64,000 nucleotides of DNA from assembly GCA_963921935.1 (NCBI GenBank), contig OY998180.1, positions 109,436,183 through 109,500,182 of the forward strand, written 5' to 3'. The DNA comes from Galeruca laticollis. Lineage: Eukaryota > Arthropoda > Insecta > Coleoptera > Chrysomelidae. This document shows positions 54,903 through 64,000 of this stretch, piece by piece (within the stretch, counting starts at the first letter, position 1; every line of letters begins with the position of its first letter). The position numbers and the translations under genes are program-made. The notes under the pieces were generated by a model. That model was not told where the DNA came from. It saw only the letters and a list, made by a program, of their open reading frames with translations, and did not search any database.

Positions 54903-55685
54903 CCGGGTGTCCCAATAAGAATGGCTCTCGGCCATATCTCGGGAAGCGTTTATAGTACAGCTTCGGGAAAATAAAAATTTATAACAAAAGTGACCTCGAG
55001 AAAAACCTGGAAATTATTTACAGAGTTGTAGGTCCACCGCCAGAGGGCGTAATTAAATACCAAAAATTATAAAATGACTAATTTACAAATTTTGCCTAAT
55101 TAAGATGCATTTAAACCATGATTATCGTATTCTTCAAGAAATTCAGCGTATATTTGATTTTACAAGTTTTTTAGTCTATCTCTTCAAATAAGAGGTGGGG
55201 GGAAGCGGGAACTTTATTATGAAAAAACGCCTGTAATTTCAGTTCTACTTAACCTATCTATGAAAACTTAGTCTTTTTGAAGAGAGCCTTTCTACCAAGA
55301 GTTATAATTTCGAAACAACCTAATGAGTAACGTATACGCTAGATGGCGCTATTTTTTTTTAAATCTAGCTATCCTTGAAAAATGTTGAATGGAAACATGC
55401 AGTTTTAATTAAGGTATATAAAAGTAGACCAAATTAGCAACAGAATAGCGAAAACCGCATGTCGATATCTTTTTCGTATTACGAGATATCCTAAGAAATG
55501 TGTAAATTTTAAGCATTTTCCTTTAAACATAAATTACTCCGGTTTGACTGAACGAATTTTAACATTTTTTGACTCCTCAAAATTGTCTTTCATTGTTCTA
55601 TTAATAATAGTTCCAATTATTATGTCAATATTACTTATGCTGTCACCGGGAAACTGCGTTATGGAAGTTAAAATGGAAATATATA
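54903..55685. repeat. Left terminal inverted repeat of the mariner-like element
   Basis: Pairs with 57034-57659 read in reverse. Both contain GAATGGCTCTCGGCCATAT at the outside and CATAACGCAGTTTCCCGGTG or its complement near the inside. Confidence 0.85.
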
Positions 55686-55832
55686 AAAACAAGTAGTGGG
55701 CCATGAAAAAAACAAAACAAAAAGATATGTCTTGTGTCAAATTAATAAACCTAGTAATTTGTTCATTTACGTGTCATTGCGATTTGTGTGCATTAAATTC
55801 TATATAAAATTTATTTAAAAGTTATATCTAAG

Positions 55833-57020
55833 ATGATTCTTACAAACGAAGAAGCATTTGATATGATAGGCATTTACTTTGAATGTATGAGAAATGCAAC
55901 TGTTGCGGCTAGGGTATATGCCATTAAATATCCCCAAAGACGTCATCCCGGTAGCAGAGTTTTTCGTCGACTCATACACCGTTTAAGAACAACTGGAAAT
56001 GTAAATCTTCCTGTATTTAGAAGACGCGGCAGAGGTCGTTCAGAGGAAAACACAATAAATGTTTTGACATATGTGCAATTTAATCCGCATTCAAGTATTA
56101 GAACAATAAGTAGAGACTTGGGAATAAGCAGAACCACCGTTCAACACAGGTAAATTATGATGTAAAAAGATATGTTTCTTAAACAAAATATACCCGCATA
56201 ATATTATTTGTGAGCATGGTTACATGTTAACATAATAGTTTATTTATCATTCCGGAAAGATATTTAATAGAACATTATATTTCTTTTAGATTTCATCCAT
56301 ATCATATAGTACTGCATCAACAATTGGTTGATCGTGATTACGACAGAAGGTTGGATTATTGCAACTGGTTACTACATATGGTATATGACGACCCTCAATT
56401 ACTGTCACGTATTTTGTGGTCAGATGAAGCTACATTTAGTAGTGATGGTATGGTTAACTGGCATAATATGCACTATTGGTCACAGAATAATCCACGCTGG
56501 ATGGAAGAAGTTCAGTATCAGGGCCGATGGTCGGTGAATGTATGGTGTGGTATTGTAGATGGTCAGATATTTGGACCTTTTATTTTTAACAACGCAATTA
56601 ACGGAGAACGCTACCTAAATTTTATAAGGGATGAATTACCACTTCAGAAGATATATCACTAGCAACTCGTAGGTCTATGTTGTTTCAGCACGATGGGTGT
56701 CTGGCGCATTTCTCCAGACAAGTTAGAGAATTTTTAGATAATGCTTATCCTGATAGGTGGATAGGACGTGGAGGCCTATTTTTTGGCCAGCCAGGTCACC
56801 AGACTTAACTGTCTTAAATTTCTATCTCTGGGGCCGGATTAAAGAGCTTGTTTGTGCAATTAGACCCACTACTAGAGTTAACATGATCGAAAGAAAACGA
56901 AACGCCATTCAGAGTATTTCGAGAGCAGAAATTGAGACTGCTGTTCAATCTACTCTTCAAAGAATAAACGCTCGTATCGAAAATGGTGGGCGACAATTTG
57001 AACATTTAGGTCGCCACTAA
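55833..57020 (+). pseudogene. Mariner-like transposase, two exons, inactive
   Basis: Exon 1 (55833-56149) encodes a DUF4817-type helix-turn-helix N-terminus (FECMRNATVAARVYAIKYP, RRRHPGS, FNPHSSIRTISRDLGISRTT). A 140 bp GT..AG intron (56150-56289) splits an Arg codon. Exon 2 holds the DDE/D core: ILWSDEATFSSDG (first Asp), VNVWCGIVDGQIFGPF, MLFQHDGCLAHFSRQVREFL (second Asp, after a frameshift near 56650), then WPARSPDLTVLNFYLWG after another frameshift near 56770. The third catalytic Asp of the family (SPDLTPLDFYLWG-like) is Asn here and Pro is Val. End at FEHLGRH. Two frameshifts and a lost catalytic residue make it inactive. Confidence 0.8.
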
Positions 57021-57033
57021 CGAGGTACCTTAA

Positions 57034-57659
57034 GTTATATTTCCATTTTAACTTCCATAACGCAGTTTCCCGGTGACAGCATAAGTAATATTGACATAAT
57101 AATTGGAACTATTATTAATAGAACAAGGAAAGACAATTTTGAGGAGTCAAAAAATGTTAAAATCCGTTCAGTCAAACCGGAGTAGGATATCTCGTAATAC
57201 GAAAATGATATCGACATGCGGTTTTCGCTATTCTGTTGCTAATTTGGTCTACTTTTATATTCCTTAATTAAAACTGCATGTTCTCTCCAAAAAGACTAAG
57301 TTTGCATAGATATGTTAAGTAGAACTGGAATTACAGGCGTTTTTTCATAATAAAGTTCCCGCTTCCCCCCACCTCTTATTTGAAGAGATAGACTAAAACT
57401 TGTAAAATCAAATATACGCTGAATTTCTTGAAGAATACGATAATCATGGTTTAAATACATCTTAATTAGACAAAATTTGTAAATTATTCATTTTATAATT
57501 TTTGGTATTTAATTACGCCCTCTGGCGGTGAACCTACAACTATGTAAATAATTTCTAGGTTTTTCTCGAGGTCACTTTTGTTATAAATTTGTTTCCCAAA
57601 GCTGTACTATCAATGGTTCCCGAGATATGGCCGAGAGCCATTCTTATTGGGACACTCAG
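57034..57659. repeat. Right terminal inverted repeat of the mariner-like element
   Basis: Inverted copy of 54903-55685 with one long internal gap of about 125 bp and scattered substitutions. Confidence 0.85.
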
Positions 57660-57662
57660 TAC

Positions 57663-58344
57663 ATTTCGGCCAATTTTACAGGAGAGATAAAAAACCGTCC
57701 AAAATTTGAAAACGGTAAGATTTATTTGGCAATCCTTTGGTATCACAGCCTTCAGTTGCTGAATATGTTCCCATTTCTGCTTCTTTATTCTTATTGATCG
57801 GTGTCTCAATTGTGGAAACGTTAACAAGTCAGGTACCGGTTTGGTTTTATTTCTTCTCTGTGGAAGACTTTGAAATTCTTCTTTAAAGCTTAATTTTACT
57901 TCTATAGTACCATTTGGAGTGCACTTAATTACTTTGATATCGTTAACTGTTGGATCGTTCGTTTTTTTGCCAGGTCTTATGGAGTCATATTTCTGATTAA
58001 GGGAATAATCTTTGACGAAGTCGTAAGTGACGTTTATGACCTTATACCTTATAGGGTTCTTTTCGTTTAGCTTCTTCTGTTACTTTGATATAGTCGCTAG
58101 GAAGATAAATAGATCTATTCTTAAGTTTACGCTCGATGGGCGCACGAACGGAATCAGCCTCCACTTGGGTATGGCCTTTCTCCAGAAATTTTTGATAAAT
58201 AGTTATATTCTTATGAACACTCAAACTTAGTAAAGCATTTGACAGTACTGAATTCTTATTTTGGTAACAGCATCCATCACTTCAAATTATGACAGGCTTT
58301 GAAGAATTTTGTAATTTCGAAATATGGTCCACTAAGCAGGAGGC
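57663..58344 (-). pseudogene. DUF7869-like gene copy 2, C-terminal part
   Basis: Minus strand: KLQNSSKPVII, a stop, then SDGCCYQNKNSVLSNALLSL, TIYQKFLEKGHTQVEADSVR, LKNRSIYLPSDYIKVTEEAK, a frame change, VINVTYDFVKDYSLNQKYDS, IRPGKKTNDPTVNDIKVIK, LPQRRNKTKPVPDL and LKAVIPKDCQ. The 'SDGC..QN.N' strand corresponds to the SDN..QNKN strand of the copy at 5952-7642. The order matches a recurrent insect protein family (DUF7869, from memory). It stops next to the mariner-like element and is separated from its N-terminal part by an I-type LINE. Confidence 0.65.
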
Positions 58345-58355
58345 AAATGTGTTTG
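58345..58355. repeat. TSD of I-type LINE copy 2, left half
   Basis: AAATGTGTTTG, repeated at 63711-63721; the first As at the right are ambiguous with the A-tail. Confidence 0.85.
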
Positions 58356-58663
58356 TCAGTTCGGCTCTGACAGAACAAGTGACTAGTCTAGTTTTGTGCA
58401 GTTCTCGAAATTTTACAAATTTAGTTAGTTTAAACCTTTTTTAATTAGTTTTGATCAGTGAGAAGTACTTTCAGAAACTGTAAGTTCACTTTACTTATAT
58501 TGTTCTTCAAATTATTTAAACTTAGTGAATTCTACATCATAAACACGGTCAATTCAAGTAATACATCACCTATAAAAAGCAACAAATTAGTTTCGCATGC
58601 TACTATTTACTAATAGCGGCCAGGGACATATTCCAAATTCCGGCCAAATAAAATCAAATTTTA

Positions 58664-59956
58664 ATGATGTCTTCTATCAATGATTCACACTCAAATACTC
58701 CTACAACAGTTATCAAAAGTTATTCATCAGCAGTCAACCAAGCTGTTTTTCCAAGCAAGCAACAAGCAATCGTTTTTTTCGCTATCAACAATGCCAAATT
58801 ACAGGATTACCTTATCCCATTAGGATCAATCATTCAACCAAAAAATATTATTTTTTCATCAAGGCTTTCGAACAATCGTGTTTGTATGTACTTAGCAAAC
58901 AAATCAGTAGTTGATAACTTCATGAACAATTATGGCTCCATAACCGTCAACGGCGAAAAACTAGTAGCTCGTCGACTCATAACTCCGGCTGATAGAATCA
59001 TATTTTCCAATGTAAGTCCAACCATCCCACATCAACTGCTAACAGATGAAATATCAAAAATAGGTCTAAATCCAGTTTCTCCTATGACGTTTCTAAGAAT
59101 CGGTGCAACATTACCTAAGTATAGTCACATCCTGAGTTTCAGAAGACAGGTTTACGTAAGCCCTTATACTCAACAGCTTCCAGACTCCATGTTGATTGAA
59201 TTCGAACAAACCAGCTACCGAGTTTTCCTCCAAAAAGACGGACTAACATGCTACAAATGCAAAGCTGATGGTCATATAGCCTCACAATGTATCAATAGCT
59301 CCAACGAATCAGAACCTAATACATATAGTTCAATATCAAATAATGAACCGCTTACGACTTCCCAAACTCTTCTCACAACCCCAATCCAAACTCTCCCACC
59401 ATCTTTGTCAACAAATACCATTAATACACAAAAATTGACTTCTGATCCAATAACAGAAGACTCTCCACTTAGTCAAGAGACGTCCACAACTTCAATGAAT
59501 ATGGAGGCAGAAACGGAAGCAACAGATATCCCCAATATGGCCAAAATCACAAGCAAAAGACCTATGGAAGATACCCCCACACCCGATAGCGATAATAACA
59601 TAACGCCAGAAAAATTATTCCCTAAACCAAAACCAACTCTAAAAAAGAATAAATTGAGCAAGAAACAATCAACCATCTCCTGCAAAGAGTACAACGAAAA
59701 TCAATCGCCACCTTTCATTCTGGACTACGACCAATTAAATGTTTTATTTGATAACGTAACCGGCTCACCCCAACCTGTAAATATAGCTCTAGATTTCACA
59801 TCTGATCTTGCGCTTACTAATATGTTAACCGAAGTATATCCCCACATAAATGACAAGGCAACAAAAACGAGAATCACCAAACTTAAAAAAAAGATATTCA
59901 CTCATCTTGGCCAAGACTTAATTGACTCTGAATCGGATTCATATACTAATAATTAA
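58664..59956 (+). CDS. I-type LINE copy 2 ORF1 (Gag-like), 430 aa
   Basis: Intact frame. The RNA-binding region holds FPSKQQAIVFFAINNAKLQD, VCMYLANKSVVDNFM, ARRLITPADRIIFSNVSPTI and FLRIGATLPKYSHILSFRRQ. It is followed by the CCHC knuckle CYKCKADGHIASQC (intact, unlike the copy 1 protein), then a Thr/Ser-rich linker and a helical C-terminus (TKTRITKLKKKIFTHL). The ATG at 58664 lies just after the leader. Confidence 0.85.
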   Translation: MMSSINDSHSNTPTTVIKSYSSAVNQAVFPSKQQAIVFFAINNAKLQDYLIPLGSIIQPKNIIFSSRLSNNRVCMYLANKSVVDNFMNNYGSITVNGEKLVARRLITPADRIIFSNVSPTIPHQLLTDEISKIGLNPVSPMTFLRIGATLPKYSHILSFRRQVYVSPYTQQLPDSMLIEFEQTSYRVFLQKDGLTCYKCKADGHIASQCINSSNESEPNTYSSISNNEPLTTSQTLLTTPIQTLPPSLSTNTINTQKLTSDPITEDSPLSQETSTTSMNMEAETEATDIPNMAKITSKRPMEDTPTPDSDNNITPEKLFPKPKPTLKKNKLSKKQSTISCKEYNENQSPPFILDYDQLNVLFDNVTGSPQPVNIALDFTSDLALTNMLTEVYPHINDKATKTRITKLKKKIFTHLGQDLIDSESDSYTNN

Positions 59957-60006
59957 TTTGTCGCCCATAACCCTCTCAAATTACTCCAAAATTCAACTCC
60001 ATTCTT

Positions 60007-60280
60007 CAATGGAACATAGATGGTTTCTACCATCGACTTGGTATGCTACAAGTTATCATTAAAGAATACTCTCCTGACATCATATGCCTTCAAGAATCCA
60101 ATCTCAAACCAGATAGCAGCTATTCAAACAGTCAATTTCAATTTTTCTACAAAACTCGTAACAACACCAAACGTGCCAGTGGAGGAGTGGTAACTTTAAT
60201 AAGTAAATATTTTCAAGCAGATTACTTCCATGTAAACTCAGATATCGAAGCTCTTGTTGTAAAACTCACCAGCCATAAAA

Positions 60281-60327
<47 letters not shown>

Positions 60328-63300
60328 CTCCCGATTCCACAATAGAATACAAAGACTTAGAAAACTTATTAAATCAGATACCAAGTCCAAGAATTATCAT
60401 TGGAGATTTTAACGCACATAACATAATATGGGGCAGTAAATCGACAAACCCAAGAGGACACATACTAGAGAAACTCATTGCCGACATTCCACTGAATTTT
60501 CTGAACGATGGAAGCCATACTAGGTTTAACATATCTACCGGAGAAACCTCTGCTATCGATTTAAGCCTCTGTGACCCAGCATTATCTGTCAATCTATCAT
60601 GGGAGGCTCTCTCGTACTCCTATGGAAGTGATCACTTTCCAATAATTATCGAGAATCGTTCCTCTCCAGGAAAATATTCACCAAAATACTCGCCTAAATG
60701 GAGAATTAAATCAGCAGATTGGACATCCTTCAGAAATCAGATTGAACTAAATATGGATAGCTGCGATATTACCAACGATATCCGGAAATGTGTATTGAAC
60801 TTCAATGAAATCATCTTGGATAGTGCCAACCAGCACATTGACCAAACAAAAGACATAAAAGGCCATACTCCAGTCCCTTGGTGGAATCAAGAGTGCGAAA
60901 AAGCTATCAGGGAAGCAAAAGCAGCATTGAACAAGTACAGGAAACACAAAACTCTCCAAAATCGCGTAGAGCTAAAGAAATACAAGGCAAAGGCACAACT
61001 TGTAATCAAACAATCCAAGAAAAAATCTTGGCAGGAATATGTTTCTGGAATAAACTCTTCCACTCCAATAAGCCAAGTCTGGACCAAAATAAGAAAAATG
61101 AATGGACATAGTTCAAAAAGCACTATTCGTAGCATTAAACACAATGATCACTACTACTAATCCACAATAGATATAGCCAATATTTTGGGCCAATCCTATC
61201 AAGAACAATCGTCAACTTCAAATTTCACACGCGACTTTCTCAATTACAAGGCTCAAATCGAACAAACTCCCATCAGTTTTGAAGATACACCCGATAACCC
61301 TTTAAATCATCCTATCACCATAGAAGAACTTGACAGCTCCTTAGACAAAATGAAAAATTCTAGTCCAGGTCCAGACAATATTCCAGTCATATTTCTCAAA
61401 TATCTACCACCTTCAGCAAGACGGCATCTACTGAAACTTTTCAACAAGATATGGGAAGACAAAGTATTTCCTTCTTTATGGTCTGAAGCTATTATTCTAC
61501 CATTTTTGAAATCTAAAAAACCCAAACAAGAAGCCAACTCGTACAGACCAATATCTCTAACTTGCTCAATGGGAAAATTGCTAGAGAAAATTGTCAACCA
61601 AAGACCAAACCGCTCAACTCTGGACAATATTGTGGATTTGGAAAGTGAGATCAATGAGGCTTTTGCCACCAAACAGGTATGCGTAGCCATTTTGTTTGAT
61701 ATCTCAAAAGCATTTGATACCTGCTGGACTCCAAACATCCTGATGCAACTACAAAGATGGAATATCACAGGAAATTGCCTAGCTTTTATCAACAACTTTC
61801 TTGCCAACAGAACATTCAAAGTTCGGGTTGATGACGAACTATCTGATACTTACCGCCAAGCAAATGGAACCCCACAAGGCTCAGTTATCAGCCCTACTTT
61901 ATTTTTGATTGCCATTAACAACATTCTTAACAATTTAAAAAAACCACTGAAAGCAAGAGTTTTCGCAGATGACCTAGTGGTTTACATAAAAGGAAAAAAT
62001 ATAAATACAATATCTCTATTTATGCAACAATTCATCACAAATTTGGAACTATGGTCACATCAATCCGGCTTCAGGTTTTCTGTTACCAAAACAACAGGTG
62101 TGGTATTTAGCAGGAAACGTTCATATACTACTCCAAAATTGAAGCTTTATAACCAAATTATTAACTTCAAATCATCAGCAAAATTTCTAGGAATGATCTT
62201 TGAGTATAAGCTTATCTGGAAAGATCACATAGAGAAGTTGGTCCAAACATGTATGCAGCGGCTTAATATAATGAAAAGCCTAGGAAATATAAATTGGGGA
62301 TCAGACCAAGCAACGCTACTGCTTATATAGAAAACGCTCATCAGGTCAAAAATAGATTACGGCTCCATAGCTTATGCATCTGCCAGAAAAACTGTACTTC
62401 GCAAACTTGATGTTATCCATAATACAGCATTAAGAATAGCTTCAGGCTCGTTTACAACATCCCCTAATACCAGCATCCAAAGTCTTCTTGGTGAACCATC
62501 ATTAAGTTACAGACGCTCTACATTGAGTTTGAATTATGCGACTGCTATATCCACTAATGCTGAAAAACCAGTTTACAGTAACACATTCAACAACAGATAT
62601 AGGGATCTTTTTGATAAAAAACCGCATCTATCTAAGCCATTTTACGCCAGAGTTAGAGAACTTTTTCAGAAGTTTAATTTAGAGCTCCCAACAATGTTTC
62701 CATCCACTGTCGAACATCCAGCTCCGTGGACAATTTCTACCCCTCGCTGCCGTACTAACCTGACTGGGCTTGATAGGGATACAAATCGCCATGAAATCTT
62801 CGCAGAACTCAACAAGACACTGCATGACTACAATGGCTATAACTTAGTCTACACGGATGCTTCGAAATCGAAGGCTGGAGTGGGTGCTGCAATAGTGACT
62901 ACAACTGAATCTTACAGCATAAAATTCTCCCCTCACACTAGCATATTTACGGCAGAACTCTATGCTATCTTTCATGCCCTTAAAGTAATTACCTCCTTTC
63001 CAAATCCCAAAACCCTAATTTTAACTGATTCCTTAAGTAGCATTCATTCCTTGAAACATCCTTATCCCAAGCACCCGATACTACAATCAATTAAATCACA
63101 GCTTCACAATATCCAGAACAACAATAAATCTGTCGATTTCATGTGGATTCCTGCTCACATTGGCATCAGAGACAACGAAGAAGCGGACCTATGTGCGCGT
63201 AACGCAATCGTAAACGTTAATGCCGAACTCATAACAAAGTGCGTGGTGAGTGACTTGAGAACACTTATTCGGGAAAAAGTTTACAACCACTGGCAACAAG

Positions 63301-63644
63301 ACTGGCAGCGATCGCAAGACAAACTTCGCGAATTTAAGTCAACAGTGACGCGGTGGAAGCATCCAACCACAACACGCAGAGCACAAGTGATTGTCACTAG
63401 ACTTAGAATAGGGCATTGCAAATTTACGCATACTTATCTTTTCAATAAAGACAATGCTCCTATATGTGATCTATGTCAAGAACATTTAACAGTGAAACAT
63501 GTTCTGATCAATTGCACTAAGTTTGACACGAACCGGCTAAAATATAGACTACCTACAGATTTAAATATACTCTTAGGTGTAAATTGCCCAGTTGACAAAT
63601 TGATGGGATTCTTAAAGGACATTAATTTACTAAACAAAATTTAA
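60007..63644 (+). pseudogene. I-type LINE copy 2 ORF2: endonuclease, RT, RNase H, broken
   Basis: Endonuclease: LQWNIDGFYHRLGML, IICLQESNLKPD, then a (TA)n tract at 60285-60326 breaking the frame, then RIIIGDFNAHNIIWG, IDLSLCDP, YGSDHFPI. RT: SSPGPDNIPVIFLK, SYRPISLTCSMGKLLEKIVN, directly followed by RPNRSTLDNIVDLE (a block of about 25 residues, including the usual Q-x-GFR, is missing in frame), FDISKAFDTCW, NGTPQGSVISPTLFLIAINN, RVFADDLVVY (FADD). RNase H: LVYTDASKSKAGVGAAIV, FTAELYAIFHAL, LILTDSLSS, WIPAHIGIRDNEEAD. C-terminus CDLCQEHLTVKHVLINC. Stops at 61158-61160 and 62327-62330. Confidence 0.82.
60285..60326. repeat. (TA)n microsatellite inside the LINE endonuclease
   Basis: About 21 TA units placed exactly where the I-type LINE copy 1 has a short TA run encoding NIYI. 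Confidence 0.9.
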
Positions 63645-63710
63645 TATTGTATATTGTTATACACCGCTAATCACCTTGGGTGGAAGCGGATTAATTTGAA
63701 TAATAAAAAA

Positions 63711-63721
63711 AAATGTGTTTG
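63711..63721. repeat. TSD of I-type LINE copy 2, right half
   Basis: AAATGTGTTTG, matching 58345-58355. Confidence 0.85.
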
Positions 63722-64000
63722 CAGTTAAATCTGCTTCAGTCTCGGTAAACCAGTAGCAACAACACTGATGCGTGTTTATATCAAAAATGACAAACCAGCT
63801 TTGTTTTATAATATAGTGCGGACGCATTCAAATAGGGACACACTTTAACAGCTTGCACATCTTGAGTCAATACAAGAGCCAAACCCTTTTCCTCAATTAA
63901 TTTATCTTCAGATTTGGCTTCTCTTACTAAATTTTTGTTTTCTATGTGCCGGTGATAGGATGATTCGTCTACATTTTTTGTTTCAAAAGCGCAGCAAATA
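63722..64000 (-). pseudogene. DUF7869-like gene copy 2, central part (runs off right edge)
   Basis: From the right edge on the minus strand: CAFETKNVDESSYHRHIENK, LALVLTQDVQAVKVCPYLNA then SALYYKTKLVCHF, a stop/frame change, THQCCCYWFTETEADLTANT. The sequence then continues across the I-type LINE to FASCLVDHISKLQNSSKP at 58340. The start of the gene lies beyond 64000. Confidence 0.65.

Larger units (their letters stand above)
54901..57661 (+). mobile_element. Mariner-like transposon (DUF4817 type) with very long terminal inverted repeats
   Basis: TA borders at 54901-54902 and 57660-57661. Terminal repeats start C-(C/T)-G-(G/A)-GTGTCCCAATAAG. The left arm runs 54903 to about 55685 and the right arm from about 57034 to 57659. 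The right arm lacks a block of about 125 bp present near 55270-55395 on the left. Between the arms lies a two-exon transposase gene (55833-57020). Length between TAs: 2757 bp. Confidence 0.85.
58356..63710 (+). mobile_element. I-type LINE copy 2, full length (about 5.36 kb)
   Basis: Flanked by an 11 bp TSD, with a 5' UTR of about 310 bp, ORF1, ORF2 and an AATAATAAAAAAAAA-type tail. It has the same architecture as the LINE at 32312-37890, but the proteins differ at many positions, so it is a separate family of the same clade. More lesions than copy 1: (TA)n expansion, TAA stops near 61160 and 62327, and a missing segment in RT. It splits the DUF7869-like gene. Confidence 0.85.

Overview
The window looks like AT-rich nuclear DNA of an insect. 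A beetle would fit, but the sequence does not prove it. Two split host genes can be supported, both on the minus strand, and nearly everything else is transposable-element (TE) debris. There are LINEs with RNase H (I-type, LOA-like and a third lineage), a CR1/Jockey-like LINE, RTE-like scraps, piggyBac, two hAT elements, two mariner-like transposons with DUF4817-type N-termini, a THAP-domain fragment, and two copies of a multicopy insect gene family that I match from memory to DUF7869. Introns have GT..AG borders with consistent phases. I found no prokaryotic signal, CRISPR array or rRNA.

Layout. 1-821: 5' end of a piggyBac element ending at TTAA. About 1160-1300: a LINE scrap. 3289-4060: a ~143 bp tandem array. 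5952-7642 (-): a broken DUF7869-like gene, joined head to head with a broken hAT gene (7647-10335, +). 12287-23849 (-): NOL8 (nucleolar protein 8), four coding exons, 621 aa. Its 9.6 kb second intron holds a LOA-like LINE, a BED-finger hAT next to it, a CR1/Jockey-like LINE inside the BED finger, and an RT scrap. 24.4-26.8 kb: a small inverted-repeat element, a mariner-like relic and an RTE-like relic. 28.8-29.9 kb: two minisatellites (48 and 57 bp). 31.5-42.9 kb: a degraded minus-strand RNase-H LINE split by a nearly complete 5.6 kb I-type LINE with an 11 bp target-site duplication (TSD).

43595-54693 (-) is a second host gene. At least eight coding exons in perfect phase encode a long disordered acidic/arginine-rich protein ending near a DPF motif; a Disabled-like endocytic adaptor is only a guess. 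It has an apparent internal alternative first exon at 54150. Its introns hold a purine/pyrimidine-asymmetric minisatellite split by an 820 bp inverted-repeat element, an RTE-like scrap, a 325 bp foldback, a THAP fragment, and a second LOA copy with TSD. 54903-57659 is a mariner-like element with very long terminal repeats. 57663-64000 (-) is a second DUF7869-like gene split by a second I-type LINE (58356-63710, with TSD), running off the right edge.

The insertions give a partial relative chronology: DUF7869-like gene before I-2; RNase-H LINE before I-1; hAT-BED before the CR1/Jockey-like LINE; minisatellite before the 820 bp element. All family names rest on motif recognition by eye; no database search was run.
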